From: Utricularia gibba
Lineage: Eukaryota; Streptophyta; Magnoliopsida; Lamiales; Lentibulariaceae
Length of the DNA stretch: 32,507 nt
Direction of reading: 5' to 3'
NCBI GenBank assembly: GCA_002189035.1
Contig: NEEC01000217.1
Coordinates: 1-32,507 of the forward strand
Position numbers and translations under genes: made by a program. This document shows, in pieces, positions 1 to 13,340 of this stretch. Below the pieces are notes generated by a model. It searched no databases and was not told where the DNA came from. It saw only the letters and a program-made list of their open reading frames with translations. Positions within the stretch are counted from its first letter, which is position 1. Every line of letters starts with the position of its first letter.

Positions 1-3000
1 TCCTTTGCCACATCGGGTCCTACTCGACGAAATCGTGTGCACTTATTGAAGTTAGGATGTCATCACCCAAAATGGTTTTCTCAACCGCATGCTTTATATC
101 TGAGGAGGCGCTCTCGTGGGCAACGGTATCGAGAAGGAGGTCGAGTCGAGCTCGGGCCCATAGTCATTTGTGCTCGGCAAAAAACTTGATGCATTTCTTA
201 ACGTTGGGTTTTAATTGGCTGCCTACATGGTTTCTCAAGGAAAAGCTTGTCGTTTTTGGCGGGTGATGTCGTTGTGAACTTCGTTCTGACCCAAGGTTCG
301 GTCTGACTCCTTTGCCACATCGGGTCCTACTCGACGAAAATCGTGATGCACTTATTGAAGTTAGGATGTCATGAGCACCCAAAATGGTTTTCTCAACCGC
401 ATGCTTTATATCTGAGGAGGCGCTCTCGTGGGAACGGTATCGAGTCGAGTCGAGCTCGGGCCCATAGTCATTTGTGCTCGGCAAAAAACTTGATGCATTT
501 CTTAACGTTGGTTTTAATTGGCTGCCTACATGGTTTCTCAAGGAAAAGCTTGTCGTTTTGGGCGGGTGATGTCGTTGTGAACTTCGTTCTGACCCAAGGT
601 TCCTGCCACATCGGGTCCTACTCGACGAAAATCGTGCTGCACTTATTGAAGTTAGGATGTCATGAGCACCCAAAATGGTTTTCTCAACCGCATGCTTTAT
701 ATCTGAGGAGGCGCTCTCGTGGGGCAACGGTATCGAGAAGGAGGTCGAGTCGAGCTCGGGCCCATAGTCATTTGTGGCTCGGCAAAAAACTTGATGCATT
801 TCTTAACGTTGGGTTTTAATTGGCTGCCTACATGGTTTCTCAAGGAAAAGCTTGTCGTTTTTGGGCGGGATGTCGTTGTGATTCGTTCTGACCCAAGGTT
901 CGGTCTGACTCCTTTGCCACATCGGTGACGAAAATCGTGATGCACTTATTGAAGTTAGGATGTCGCACCCAAAATGGTTTCTCAACCGCATGCTTATATT
1001 GAGGAGGCGCTCTCGTGGGCAACGGTATCTCGAGTCGAGCTCGGGCCCATAGTCATTTGTAGCTCGGCAAAAACTTGATGCATTTTTAACGTTGGGTTTT
1101 AATTGGCTGCCTACATGGTTTCTCAAAAGCTTGTCGTTTTTGGGCGGGTGATGTCGTTGTGAACTTCGTTCTGACCAAGGTACATCGGGTCCTACTCGAC
1201 GAAATCGTGATGCACTTATTGAAGTTAGGATGTCATAAGCACCCAAAATGGTTTTCTCAACCGCATGCTTTATATCTGAGGAGGCGCTCTCGTGGGGCAA
1301 CGGTATCGAGAAGGAGGTCGAGTCGAGCTCGGGCCCATAGTCATTTGTAGCTCGGCAAAAAACTTGATGCATTTCTTAACGTTGGGTTTTAATTGGCTGC
1401 CTACATGGTTTCTCAAGGAAAAGCTTGTCGTTTTGGGCGGGTGATGTCTTGTGAACTTCGTTCTGACCCAAGTTCGGTCTGACTCCTTTGCCACATCGGG
1501 TCCTACTCGACGAAAATCGTGATGCACTTATTGAAGTTAGGATGTCATAGCCCAAAATGGTTTTCTCAACCGCATGCTTTATATCTGAGGAGGCGCTCTC
1601 GTGGGGCAACGGTATCGAGAAGGAGGTCGAGTCGAGCTCGGGCCCATAGTCATTTGTGGCTCGGCAAAAAACTTGATGCATTTCTTAACGTTGGGTTTTA
1701 ATTGGCTGCCTACATGTTTTCTCAGGAAAAGCTTGTCGTTTTTGGGCGGGTGATGTCGTTGTGAACTTCGTTCTGACCCAAGGTTCGCCACATCGGGTCC
1801 TACTCGACGAAAATCGTGATGCACTTATTGAAGTTAGGATGTCATGAGCACCAAATGGTTTTCTCAACCGCATGCTTTATATCTGAGGAGGCGCTCTCGT
1901 GGGGCAACGGTATCGAGAAGGAGGTCGAGTCGAGCTCGGGCCCATAGTCATTTGTGGCTCGGCAAAAACTTGATGCATTTCTTAACGTTGGGTTTTAATT
2001 GGCTGCCTACATGGTTTCTCAAGGAAAGCTTGTCGTTTTTGGGCGGGTGATGTCGTTGTGAACTTCGTTCTGACCCAAGGTTCGTCTGACTCCTTTGCCA
2101 CATCGGGTCCTACTCGACGAAAATCGTGATGCACTTATTGAAGTTAGGATGTCATGAGCACCCAAAATGGTTTCTCAACCGCATGCTTTATATCTGAGGA
2201 GGCGCTCTCGTGGGCAACGGTATCGAGAAGGAGGTCGAGTCGAGCTCGGGCCATAGTCATTTGTAGCTCGGCAAAAAACTTGATGCATTTCTTAACGTTG
2301 GGTTTTAATTGGCTGCCTACATGGTTTCTCAAGGAAAAGCTTGTCGTTTTTGGGCGGTGATGTCGTTGTGAACTTCGTTCTGACCCAAGGTTCGCCACAT
2401 CGGGTCCTACTCGACGAAAATCGTGCTGCACTTATTGAAGTTAGGATGTCATGAGCACCCAATGGTTTTCTCAACCGCATGCTTTATATCTGAGGAGGCG
2501 CTCTCGTGGGCAACGGTATCGAGAAGGAGGTCGAGTCGAGCTCGGGCCATAGTCATTTGTGCTCGGCAAAAAATTGATGCATTTCTAACGTTGGTTTTAA
2601 TTGGCTGCCTACATGGTTTCTCAAGGAAAAGCTTGTCGTTTTTGGGCGGGTGATGTCGTTGTGAACTTCGTTCTGACCCAAGGTTGACTCCTTTGCCACA
2701 TCGGGTCCTACTCGACGAAATCGTGCTGCACTTATTGAAGTTAGGATGTCATGAGCACCAAAATGGTTTTCTCAACCGCATGCTTTATATTTGAGGAGGC
2801 GCTCTCGTGGGCAACGGTATCGAGAGGAGGTCGAGTCGAGCTCGGGCCATAGTCATTTGTGCTCGGCAAAAAACTTGATGCATTTCTTAACGTTGGGTTT
2901 TAATTGGCTGCCTACATGGTTTCTCAAGGAAAAGCTTGTCGTTTTTGGGCGGGTGATGTCGTTGTGAACTTCGTTCTGACCCAAGGTTCGGTCTGACTCC

Positions 3001-6000
3001 TTTGCCACATCGGGTCCTACTCGACGAAAATCGTGATGCACTTATTGAAGTTAGGATGTCATAAGCACCCAAAATGGTTTTCTCAACCGCATGCTTTATA
3101 TCTGAGGAGGCGCTCTCGTGGGCAACGGTATCGAGAAGGAGGTCGAGTCGAGCTCGGGCCCATAGTCATTTGTGCTCGGCAAAAAACTTGATGCATTTCT
3201 TAACGTTGGTTTTTAATTGGCTGCCTACATGGTTTCTCAAGGAAAAGCTTGTCGTTTTTGGGCGGTGATGTCGTTGTGAACTTCGTTCTGACCCAAGGTT
3301 CGGTCTGACTCCTTTGCCACATCGGGTCCTACTCGACGAAAATCGTGATGCACTTATTGAAGTTAGGATGTCATGAGCACCCAAAATGGTTTTCTCAACC
3401 GCATGCTTTATATCTGAGGAGGCGCTCTCGTGGGGCAACGGTATCGAGAAGGAGGTCGAGTCGAGCTCGGGCCATAGTCATTTGTGCTCGGCAAAAAACT
3501 TGATGCATTTCTTAACGTTGGGTTTTAATTGGCTGCCTACATGGTTTCTCAAGGAAAAGCTTGTCGTTTTGGGCGGTGATGTCGTTGTGAACTTCGTTCT
3601 GACCCAAGGTTCGGTCTGACTCCTTTGCCACATCGGGTCCTACTCGACGAAAATCGTGCTGCACTTATTGAAGTTAGGATGTCATGAGCACCCAAAATGG
3701 TTTTCTCAACCGCATGCTTTATATTGAGGAGGCGCTCTCGTGGGGCAACGGTATCGAGAGGAGGTCGAGTCGAGCTCGGGCCCATAGTCATTTGTGGCTC
3801 GGCAAAAAACTTGATGCATTTCTTAACGTTGGGTTTTAATTGGCTGCCTACATGGTTTCTCAAGGAAAAGCTTGTCGTTTTTGGGCGGGTGATGTCGTTG
3901 TGAACTTCGTTCTGACCCAAGGTTCCTTTCCACATCGGGTCCTACTCGACGAAATCGTGCTGCACTTATTGAAGTTAGGATGTCATGAGCACCCAAAATG
4001 GTTTTCTCAACCGCATGCTTTATATCTGAGGAGGCGCTCTCGTGGGGCAACGGTATCGAGAAGGAGGTCGAGTCGAGCTCGGGCCCATAGTCATTTGTGC
4101 TCGGCAAAAAACTTGATGCATTTCTTAACGTTGGGTTTTAATTGGCTGCCTACATGGTTTCTCAAGGAAAAGCTTGTCGTTTTTGGGCGGTGATGTCGTT
4201 GTGAACTTCGTTCTGACCCAAGGTTCGGTCTGACTCCTTTGCCACATCGGGTCCTACTCGACGAAAATCGTGATGCACTTATTGAAGTTAGGTCATGAGC
4301 ACCCAAAATGGTTTTCTCAACCGCATGCTTTATATCTGAGGAGGCGCTCTCGTGGGGCAACGGTATCGAGAAGGAGGTCGAGTCGAGCTCGGGCCATAGT
4401 CATTTGTGCTCGGCAAAAAACTTGATGCATTTCTTAACGTTGGTTTTAATTGGCTGCCTACATGGTTTCTCAAGGAAAAGCTTGTCGTTTTTGGGCGGGT
4501 GATGTCGTTGTGAACTTCGTTCTGACCCAAGGTTCCTTTGCCACATCGGGTCCTACTCGACGAAAATCGTGCTGCACTTATTGAAGTTAGGATGTCATGA
4601 GCACCCAAAATGGTTTTCTCAACCGCATGCTTTATATTGAGGAGGCGCTCTCGTGGGGCAACGGTATCGAGAAGGAGGTCGAGTCGAGCTCGGGCCCATA
4701 GTCATTTGTGGCTCGGCAAAAAACTTGATGCATTTCTTAACGTTGGGTTTTAATTGGCTGCCTACATGGTTTCTCAAGGAAAAGCTTGTCGTTTTTGGGC
4801 GGTGATGTCGTTGTGAACTTCGTTCTGACCCAAGGTTCGGTCTGACTCCTTTGCCACATCGGGTCTACTCGACGAAAATCGTGATGCACTTATTGAAGTT
4901 AGGATGTCATAAGCACCCAAAATGGTTTTCTCAACCGCATGCTTTATCTGAGGAGGCGCTCTCGTGGGGCAACGGTATCGAGAAGGTCGATCGAGCTCGG
5001 GCCCATAGTCATTTGTGCTCGGCAAAAAACTTGATGCATTTCTTAACGTTGGGTTTTAATTGGCTGCTACATGGTTTCTCAAGGAAAAGCTGTCGTTTTT
5101 GGGCGGTGATGTCGTTGTGAACTTCGTTCTGACCCAAGGTTCACATCGGGTCCTACTCGACGAAAATCGTGCTGCACTTATTGAAGTTAGGATGTCATGA
5201 GCACCCAAAATGGTTTTCTCAACCGCATGCTTTATATCTGAGGAGGCGCTCTCGTGGGCAACGGTATCGAGAAGGAGGTCGAGTCGAGCTCGGGCCCATA
5301 GTCATTTGTGCTCGGCAAAAAACTTGATGCATTTCTTAACGTTGGGTTTTAATTGGCTGCCTACATGGTTTCTCAAGGAAAAGCTTGTCGTTTTTGGGCG
5401 GGTGATGTCGTTGTGAACTTCGTTCTGACCCAAGGTTCGGTCTGACTCCTTTGCCACATCGGGTCCTACTCGACGAAAATCGTGCTGCACTTATTGAAGT
5501 TAGGATGTCATGAGCACCCAAAATGGTTTTCTCAACCGCATGCTTTATATCTGAGGAGGCGCTCTCGTGGGGCAACGGTATCGAGAAGGAGGTCGAGTCG
5601 AGCTCGGGCCCATAGTCATTTGTGGCTCGGCAAAAAACTTGATGCATTTCTTAACGTTGGGTTTTAATTGGCTGCCTACATGGTTTCTCAAGGAAAAGCT
5701 TGTCGTTTTTGGGCGGGTGATGTCGTTGTGAACTTCGTTCTGACCCAAGGTTCGGTCTGACTCCTTTGCCACATCGGGTCCTACTCGACGAAAATCGTGA
5801 TGCACTTATTGAAGTTAGGATGTCATGGCACCCAAAATGGTTTTCTCAACCGCATGCTTTATATCTGAGGAGGCGCTCTCGTGGGGCAACGGTATCGAGA
5901 GGAGGTCGAGTCGAGCTCGGGCCCATAGTCATTTGTGCTCGGCAAAAAACTTGATGCATTTCTTAACGTTGGTTTTAATTGGCTGCCTACATGGTTTCTC

Positions 6001-7395
6001 AAGGAAAAGCTTGTCGTTTTTGGGCGGGTGATGTCGTTCTTCGTTCTGACCCAAGGTTCGGTCTGACTCCTTTGCCACATCGGGTCCTACTCGACGAAAA
6101 TCGTGATGCACTTATTGAAGTTAGGATGTCATAAGCACCCAAAATGGTTTTCTCGCATGCTTTATATCTGAGGAGGCGCTCTCGTGGGGCAACGGTATCG
6201 AGAAGGAGGTCGAGTCGAGCTCGGCCCATAGTCATTTGTGCTCGGCAAAAAACTTGATGCATTTCTTAACGTTGGGTTTTAATTGGCTGCCTACATGGTT
6301 TCTCAAGGAAAAGCTTGTCGTTTTTGGGCGGTGATGTCGTTGTGAACTTCGTTCTGACCCAAGGTTCGGTCTGACTCCTTTGCCACATCGGTCCTACTCG
6401 ACGAAAATCGTGATGCACTTATTGAAGTTAGGATGTCAGCACCCAAAATGGTTTTCTCAACCGCATGCTTTATATCTGAGGAGGCGCTCTCGTGGGGCAA
6501 CGGTATCGAGAAGGAGGTCGAGTCGAGCTCGGGCCCATAGTCATTTGTGGCTCGGCAAAAAACTTGATGCATTTCTTAACGTTGGGTTTTAATTGGCTGC
6601 CTACATGGTTTCTCAAGGAAAAGCTTGTCGTTTTTGGGCGGGTGATGTCGTTGTGAACTTCGTTCTGACCCAAGGTTCCTTTGCCACATCGGGTCCTACT
6701 CGACGAAAATCGTGCTGCACTTATTGAAGTTAGGATGTCATGAGCACCCAAAATGGTTTTCTCAACCGCATGCTTTATATCTGAGGAGGCGCTCTCGTGG
6801 GCAACGGTATCGAGAAGGAGGTCGAGTCGAGCTCGGGCCCATAGTCATTTGTAGCTCGGCAAAAAACTTGATGCATTTCTTAACGTTGGGTTTTAATTGG
6901 CTGCCTACATGGTTTCAAGGAAAAGCTTGTCGTTTTTGGGCGGGTGATGTCGTTGTGAACTTCGTTCTGACCCAAGGTTCGGTCTGACTCCTTTGCCACA
7001 TCGGGTCCTACTCGACGAAAATCGTGATGCACTTATTGAAGTTAGGATGTCATAGCACCCAAATGGTTTCTCAACCGCATGCTTTATATCTGAGGAGGCG
7101 CTCTCGTGGGGCAACGGTATCGAGAAGGAGGTCGAGTCGAGCTCGGGCCCATAGTCATTTGTGGCTCGGCAAAAAACTTGATGCATTTCTTAACGTTGGG
7201 TTTTAATTGGCTGCCTACATGGTTTCTCAAGGAAAAGCTTGTCGTTTTTGGGCGGTGATGTCGTTGTGAACTTCGTTCTGACCCAAGGTTCGGTCTGACT
7301 CCTTTGCCACATCGGGTCCTACTCGACGAAATCGTGCTGCACTTATTGAAGTTAGGATGTCATGAGCACCCAAAATGGTTTTCTCAACCGCATGC

Positions 7396-7596
7396 TTTAG
7401 AGAGGCGCTCTCGTGGGGCAACGGTATTCGAGTCGAGCTCGGGCCCATAGTCATTTGTCGGCAAAAAACTTGATGCATTTCTTAACGTTGGGTTTTAATT
7501 GGCTGCCTACATGGTTTCTCAAGGAAAAGCTTGTCGTTTTGGGCGGGTGATGTCGTTGTGATTCGTTCTGACTCCTTGCCACATCGGACTCGACGA
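7396..7596. repeat. Compressed units with several internal deletions
   Basis: Here GCTTTATATCTGAGGAGG is reduced to GCTTTAGAGAGG, the GAGAAGGAGG segment is lost (GGTATTCGAGTCGAG), and TTTGTGGCTCGG becomes TTTGTCGG. At 7561-7578, CGTTCTGACTCC replaces the segment that normally holds two TCTGAC copies. This removes one copy and the bases between them, a deletion between direct repeats. The adjoining register spacings are 292 and 282 bp. Confidence 0.8.
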
Positions 7597-8162
7597 AAAT
7601 CGTGCTGCACTTATTGAAGTTAGGATGTCATGAGCACCCAAATGGTTTTCTCAACCGCATGCTTATATCTGAGGAGGCGCTCTCGTGGGGCAACGGTATC
7701 GAGAGGAGGTCGAGTCGAGCTCGGGCCCATAGTCATTTGTGGCTCGCAAAAACTTGATGCATTCTTAACGTTGGGTTTTAATTGGCTGCCTAATGGTTTC
7801 TCAAGGAAAAGCTTGTCGTTTTGGGCGGTGATGTCGTTGTGAACTTCGTTCTGACCCAAGGTTCGGTCTGACTTTTGCCACATCGGGTCCTACTCGACGA
7901 AAATCGTGATGCACTTATTGAAGTTAGGATGTCATGAGCACCCAAAATGGTTTTCTCAACCGCATGCTTTATATTGATCTCTCGTGGGGCAACGGTATCG
8001 AGAAGGAGGTCGAGTCGAGCTCGGGCCCATAGTCATTTGTAGCTCGGCAAAAAACTTGATGCATTTCTTAACTTGGGTTTTTGGCTGCCTACATGGTTTC
8101 TCAAGGAAAAGCTTGTCGTTTTTGGGCGGTGATGTCGTTGAACTTCGTTCTGACCCAAGGTT

Positions 8163-8250
8163 CGGGGTCTACTCGACGAAAATCGTTTATTGAAGTTAGG
8201 ATGTCATGAGCACCCAAATTTTTCTCAACCGCATGCTTTATATCCGCTCT
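8163..8250. repeat. Strongly shortened unit (spacing 271 bp)
   Basis: The join TTCGGGGTCTACTCG has lost most of the hotspot region. GTGATGCAC is missing altogether (ATCGTTTATTGAAG). ATGG is missing from CCCAAAATGGTTTT (CCCAAATTTTTC), and TATATCTGAGGAGGCGCTC has become TATATCCGCTC. Four separate losses in under 100 bp are more than any neighbouring unit shows. Confidence 0.8.
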
Positions 8251-11200
8251 CGTGGGGCAACGGTATCGAGAAGGAGGTCGAGTCGAGCTCGGGCCCATAG
8301 TCATTTGTGGCTCGGCAAAAAACTTGATGCATTTCTTAACGTTGGGTTTTAATTGGCTGCCTACATGGTTTTCAAGGAAAAGCTTGTCGTTTTTGGGCGG
8401 GTGATGTCGTTGTGAACTTCGTTCTGACCAAGGTTCGGTCTGACTCCTTTGCCACATCGGTCCTACTCGACGAAAATCGTGCTGCACTTATTGAAGTTAG
8501 GATGTCATGAGCACCAAAATGGTTTTCTCAACCGCATGCTTTATATCTGAGGAGGCGCTCTCGTGGGGCAACGGTATCGAGAAGGAGGTCGAGTCGAGCT
8601 CGGGCCCATAGTCATTTGTGGCTCGGCAAAAAATTGATGCATTTCTTAACGTTGGGTTTTAATTGGCTGCCTACATGGTTTCTCAAGGAAAAGCTTGTCG
8701 TTTTTGGGCGGTGATGTCGTTGTGAACTTCGTTCTGACCCAACATCGGGTCCTACTCGACGAAAATCGTGCTGCACTTATTGAAGTTAGGATGTCATGAC
8801 ACCCAAAATGGTTTTCTCAACCGCATGCTTTATATTGAGGAGGCGCTCTCGTGGGGCAACGGTATCGAGAAGGAGGTCGAGTCGAGCTCGGGCCCATAGT
8901 CATTTGTGGCTCGGCAAAAAACTTGATGCATTTCTTAACGTTGGGTTTTAATTGGCTGCCTACATGGTTTCTCAAGGAAAAGCTTGTCGTTTTTGGGCGG
9001 GTGATGTCGTTGTGAACTTCGTTCTGACCCAAGGTTCGTCTGACTCCTTTGCCACATCGGTCCTACTCGACGAAAATCGTGCTGCACTTATTGAAGTTAG
9101 GATGTCATGAGCACCAAAATGGTTTTCTCAACCGCATGCTTTAGAGGAGGCGCTCTCGTGGGCAACGGTATCGATCGAGTCGAGCTCGGATAGTCATTTG
9201 TGCTCGGCAAAAAACTTGATGCATTTCTTAACGTTGGGTTTTAATTGGCTGCCTACATGGTTTTCAAGGAAAAGCTTGTCGTTTTTGGGCGGGTGATGTC
9301 GTTGTGAACGTTCTGACCCAAGGTTCTGACTCTTTGCCACATCGGGTCCTACTCGACGAAAATCGTGATGCACTTATTGAAGTTAGGATGTCAAGCACCC
9401 AAAATGGTTTTCTCAACCGCATGCTTTATATGAGGAGGCGCTCTCGTGGGGCAACGGTATCGAGAAGGAGGTCGAGTCGAGCTCGGGCCCATAGTCATTT
9501 GTGCTCGGCAAAACTTGATGCATTTCTTAACGTTGGGTTTTAATTGGCTGCCTACATGGTTTCTCAAGGAAAAGCTTGTCGTTTTTGGGCGGGTGATGTC
9601 TTGTGAACTTCGTTCTGACCCAAGGTTCTTTGCCACATCGGTCCTACTCGACGAAAATCGTGATGCACTTATTGAAGTTAGGATGTCATGAGCACCAAAA
9701 TGGTTTTCTCAACCGCATGCTTTATATTGAGGAGGCGCTTCGTGGGGCAACGGTATCGAGAAGGAGGTCGAGTCGAGCTCGGCCCATAGTCATTTGTAGC
9801 TCGGCAAAAAACTTGATGCATTTCTTAACGTTGGGTTTTAATTGGCTGCCTACATGGTTTCTCAAGGAAAGCTTGTCGTTTTTGGGCGGTGATGTCGTTG
9901 TGAACTTCGTTCTGACCCCGGTCTGACTCCTTTGCCACATCGGGTCCTACTCGACGAAACGTGCTGCACTTATTGAAGTTAGGATGTCATGAGCACCCAA
10001 AATGGTTTTCTCACCGCATGCTTTATCTGAGGAGGCGCTCTCGTGGGGCAACGGTATCGAGAAGGAGGTCGAGTCGAGCTCGGGCCCATAGTCATTTGTG
10101 GCTCGGCAAAAAACTTGATGCATTTCTTAACGTTGGGTTTTAATTGGCTGCCATGGTTTCTCAAGGAAAAGCTTGTCGTTTTTGGGCGGGTGATGTCGTT
10201 GTGAACTTCGTTCTGACCCAAGGTTCGGTCTGACTCCTTTGCCACATCGGGTCCTACTCGACGAAAATCGTGATGCACTTATTGAAGTTAGGATGTCATA
10301 AGCACCCAAAATGGTTTTCTCAACCGCATGCTTTATATCGAGGAGCTCTCGTGGGGCAACGGTATCGAGTCGAGTCGAGCTCGGGCCATAGTCATTTGTG
10401 GCTCGGCAAAAAACTTGATGCATTTCTTAACGTTGGGTTTTAATTGGCTGCCTACATGGTTTCTCAAGGAAAAGCTTGTCGTTTTTGGCGGGTGATGTCG
10501 TTGTGAACTTCGTTCTGACCCAAGGTTCTGACTCCTTTGCCACATCGGGTCCTACTCGACGAAAATCGTGATGCACTTATTGAAGTTAGGATGTCATAAG
10601 CACCCAAAATGGTTTTCTCAACCGCATGCTTTATATTGAGGAGGCGCTCTCGTGGGGCAACGGTATCGAGAAGGAGGTCGAGTCGAGCTCGGGCCCATAG
10701 TCATTTGTAGCTCGGCAAAAACTTGATGCATTTCTTAACGTTGGGTTTTAATTGCTGCCTACATGGTTTCTCAAGGAAAAGCTTGTCGTTTTTGGGCGGT
10801 GATGTCGTTGTGAACTTCGTTCTGACCCAAGGTTCGCCACATCGGGTCCTACTCGACGAAAATCGTGCTGCACTTATTGAAGTTAGGATGTCATGAGCAC
10901 CCAAAATGGTTTTCTCAACCGCATGCTTTATATCTGATAGGCGCTCTCGTGGGGCAACGGTATCGAGAAGGAGGTCGAGTCGAGCTCGGGCCCATAGTCA
11001 TTTGTGCTCGGCAAAAAACTTGATGCATTTCTTAACGTTGGGTTTTAATTGGCTGCCTACATGGTTTCTCAAGGAAAAGCTTGTCGTTTTTGGGCGGGTG
11101 ATGTCGTTGTGAACTTCGTTCTGACCCAAGGTTCACATCGGTCCTACTCGACGAAAATCGTGCTGCACTTATTGAAGTTAGGATGTCATGAGCACCCAAA

Positions 11201-13299
11201 ATGGTTTTCTCAACCGCATGCTTTATATCTGAGGAGGCGCTCTCGTGGGCAACGGTATCGAGAAGGAGGTCGAGTCGAGCTCGGGCCCATAGTCATTTGT
11301 GGCTCGGCAAAAAACTTGATGCATTTCTTAACGTTGGGTTTTAATTGGCTGCCTACATGGTTTCTCAAGGAAAAGCTTGTCGTTTTTGGGCGGTGATGTC
11401 GTTGTGAACTTCGTTCTGACCAAGGTTCGGTCTGACTCCTTTCCACATCGGGTCCTACTCGACGAAAATCGTGATGCACTTATTGAAGTTAGGATGTCAT
11501 AGCACCCAAAATGGTTTTCTCAACCGCATGCTTTATATCTGAGGAGGCGCTCTCGTGGGCAACGGTATCGAGAAGGAGGTCGAGTCGAGCTCGGCCCATA
11601 GTCATTTGTGCTCGGCAAAAAACTTGATGCATTTTTAACGTTGGGTTTTAATTGGCTGCCTACATGGTTTCTCAAGGAAAAGCTTGTCGTTTTGGGCGGT
11701 GATGTCGTTGTGAACTTCGTTCTGACCAAGGTTCCTGCCACATCGGGTCCTACTCGACGAAAATCGTGCTGCACTTATTGAAGTTAGGATGTCATGAGCA
11801 CCCAAAATGGTTTTCTCAACCGCATGCTTTATATTGAGGAGGCGCTCTCGTGGGGCAACGGTATCGAGAAGGAGGTCGAGTCGAGCTCGATAGTCATTTG
11901 TGGCTCGGCAAAAAACTTGATGCATTTCTTAACGTTGGGTTTTAATTGGCTGCTACATGGTTTCTCAAGGAAAAGCTTGTCGTTTTTGGGCGGGTGATGT
12001 CGTTGTGAACTTCGTTCTGACCCAAGGTTCCTTTTGCCACATCGGGTCCTACTCGACGAAAATCGTGCTGCACTTATTGAAGTTAGGATGTCATGCACCC
12101 AAAATGGTTTTCTCAACCGCATGCTTTATATTGACGCTCTCGTGGGGCAACGGTATCGAGAAGGAGGTCGAGTCGAGCTCGGGCCCATAGTCATTTGTGG
12201 CTCGGCAAAAAACTTGATGCATTTCTTAACGTTGGGTTTTAATTGGCTGCCTACATGGTTTCTCAAGGAAAAGCTTGTCGTTTTTGGGCGGGTGATGTCG
12301 TTGTGAACTTCGTTCTGACCCAAGGTTCGGTCTGAATCGGGTCCTACTCGACGAAAATCGTGATGCACTTATTGAAGTTAGGATGTCATAAGCACCCAAA
12401 ATGGTTTTCTCAACGCATGCTTTATATCTGAGGAGGCGCTCTCGTGGGGCAACGGTATCGAGAAGGAGGTCGAGTCGAGCTCGGGCCCATAGTCATTTGT
12501 AGCTCGGCAAAAAACTTGATGCATTTTTAACGTTGGGTTTTAATTGGCTGCCTACATGGTTTCTCAAGGAAAAGCTTGTCGTTTTGGGCGGGTGATGTCG
12601 TTGTGAACTTCGTTCTGACCCAAGATCGGGTCCTACTCGACGAAAATCGTGATGCACTTATTGAAGTTAGGATGTCATGAGCACCCAAAATGGTTTTCTC
12701 AACCGCATGCTTTATATTGAGGAGGCGCTAACGGTATCGAGTCGAGTCGAGCTCGGCCCATAGTCATTTGTGGCTCGGCAAAAAACTTGATGCATTTCTT
12801 AACGTTGGGTTTTAATTGGCTGCCTACATGGTTTCTCAAGGAAAAGCTTGTCGTTTTTGGGCGGTGATGTCGTTGTGAACTTCGTTCTGACCCAAGGTTC
12901 GGTCTGACTCCTTTGCCACATCGGGTCCTACTCGACGAAATCGTGATGCACTTATTGAAGTTAGGATGTCATGAGCACCCAAAATGGTTTTCTCAACCGC
13001 ATGCTTTATATTGAGGAGGCGCTCTCGTGGGGCAACGGTATCGAAAGGAGGTCGAGTCGAGCTCGGGCCCATAGTCATTTGTGCTCGGCAAAAAACTTGA
13101 TGCATTTCTTAACGTTGGTTTTAATTGGCTGCCTACATGGTTTCTCAAGGAAAAGCTTGTCGTTTTTGGGCGGTGATGTCGTTGTGAACTTCGTTCTGAC
13201 CCAAGGTTCGCCACATCGGGTCCTACTCGACGAAAATCGTGATGCACTTATTGAAGTTAGGATGTCATGAGCACCCAAAATGGTTTTCTCAACCGCATG

Positions 13300-13340
13300 C
13301 TGAGGAGGCGCTCAACGGTATCGAGTCGAGTCGAATAGTC
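13300..13340. repeat. Shortened unit lacking the SacI and ApaI sites (spacing 266 bp)
   Basis: CCGCATGC is joined directly to TGAGGAGGCG, without TTTATATC. GCGCTC is then joined to AACGGTATCG, without TCTCGTGGGGC. GTCGAGTCGAATAGTC lacks the AGAAGGAG segment and the whole GCTCGGGCCC part. A SacI or ApaI digest would therefore leave a double-length fragment here. Confidence 0.8.
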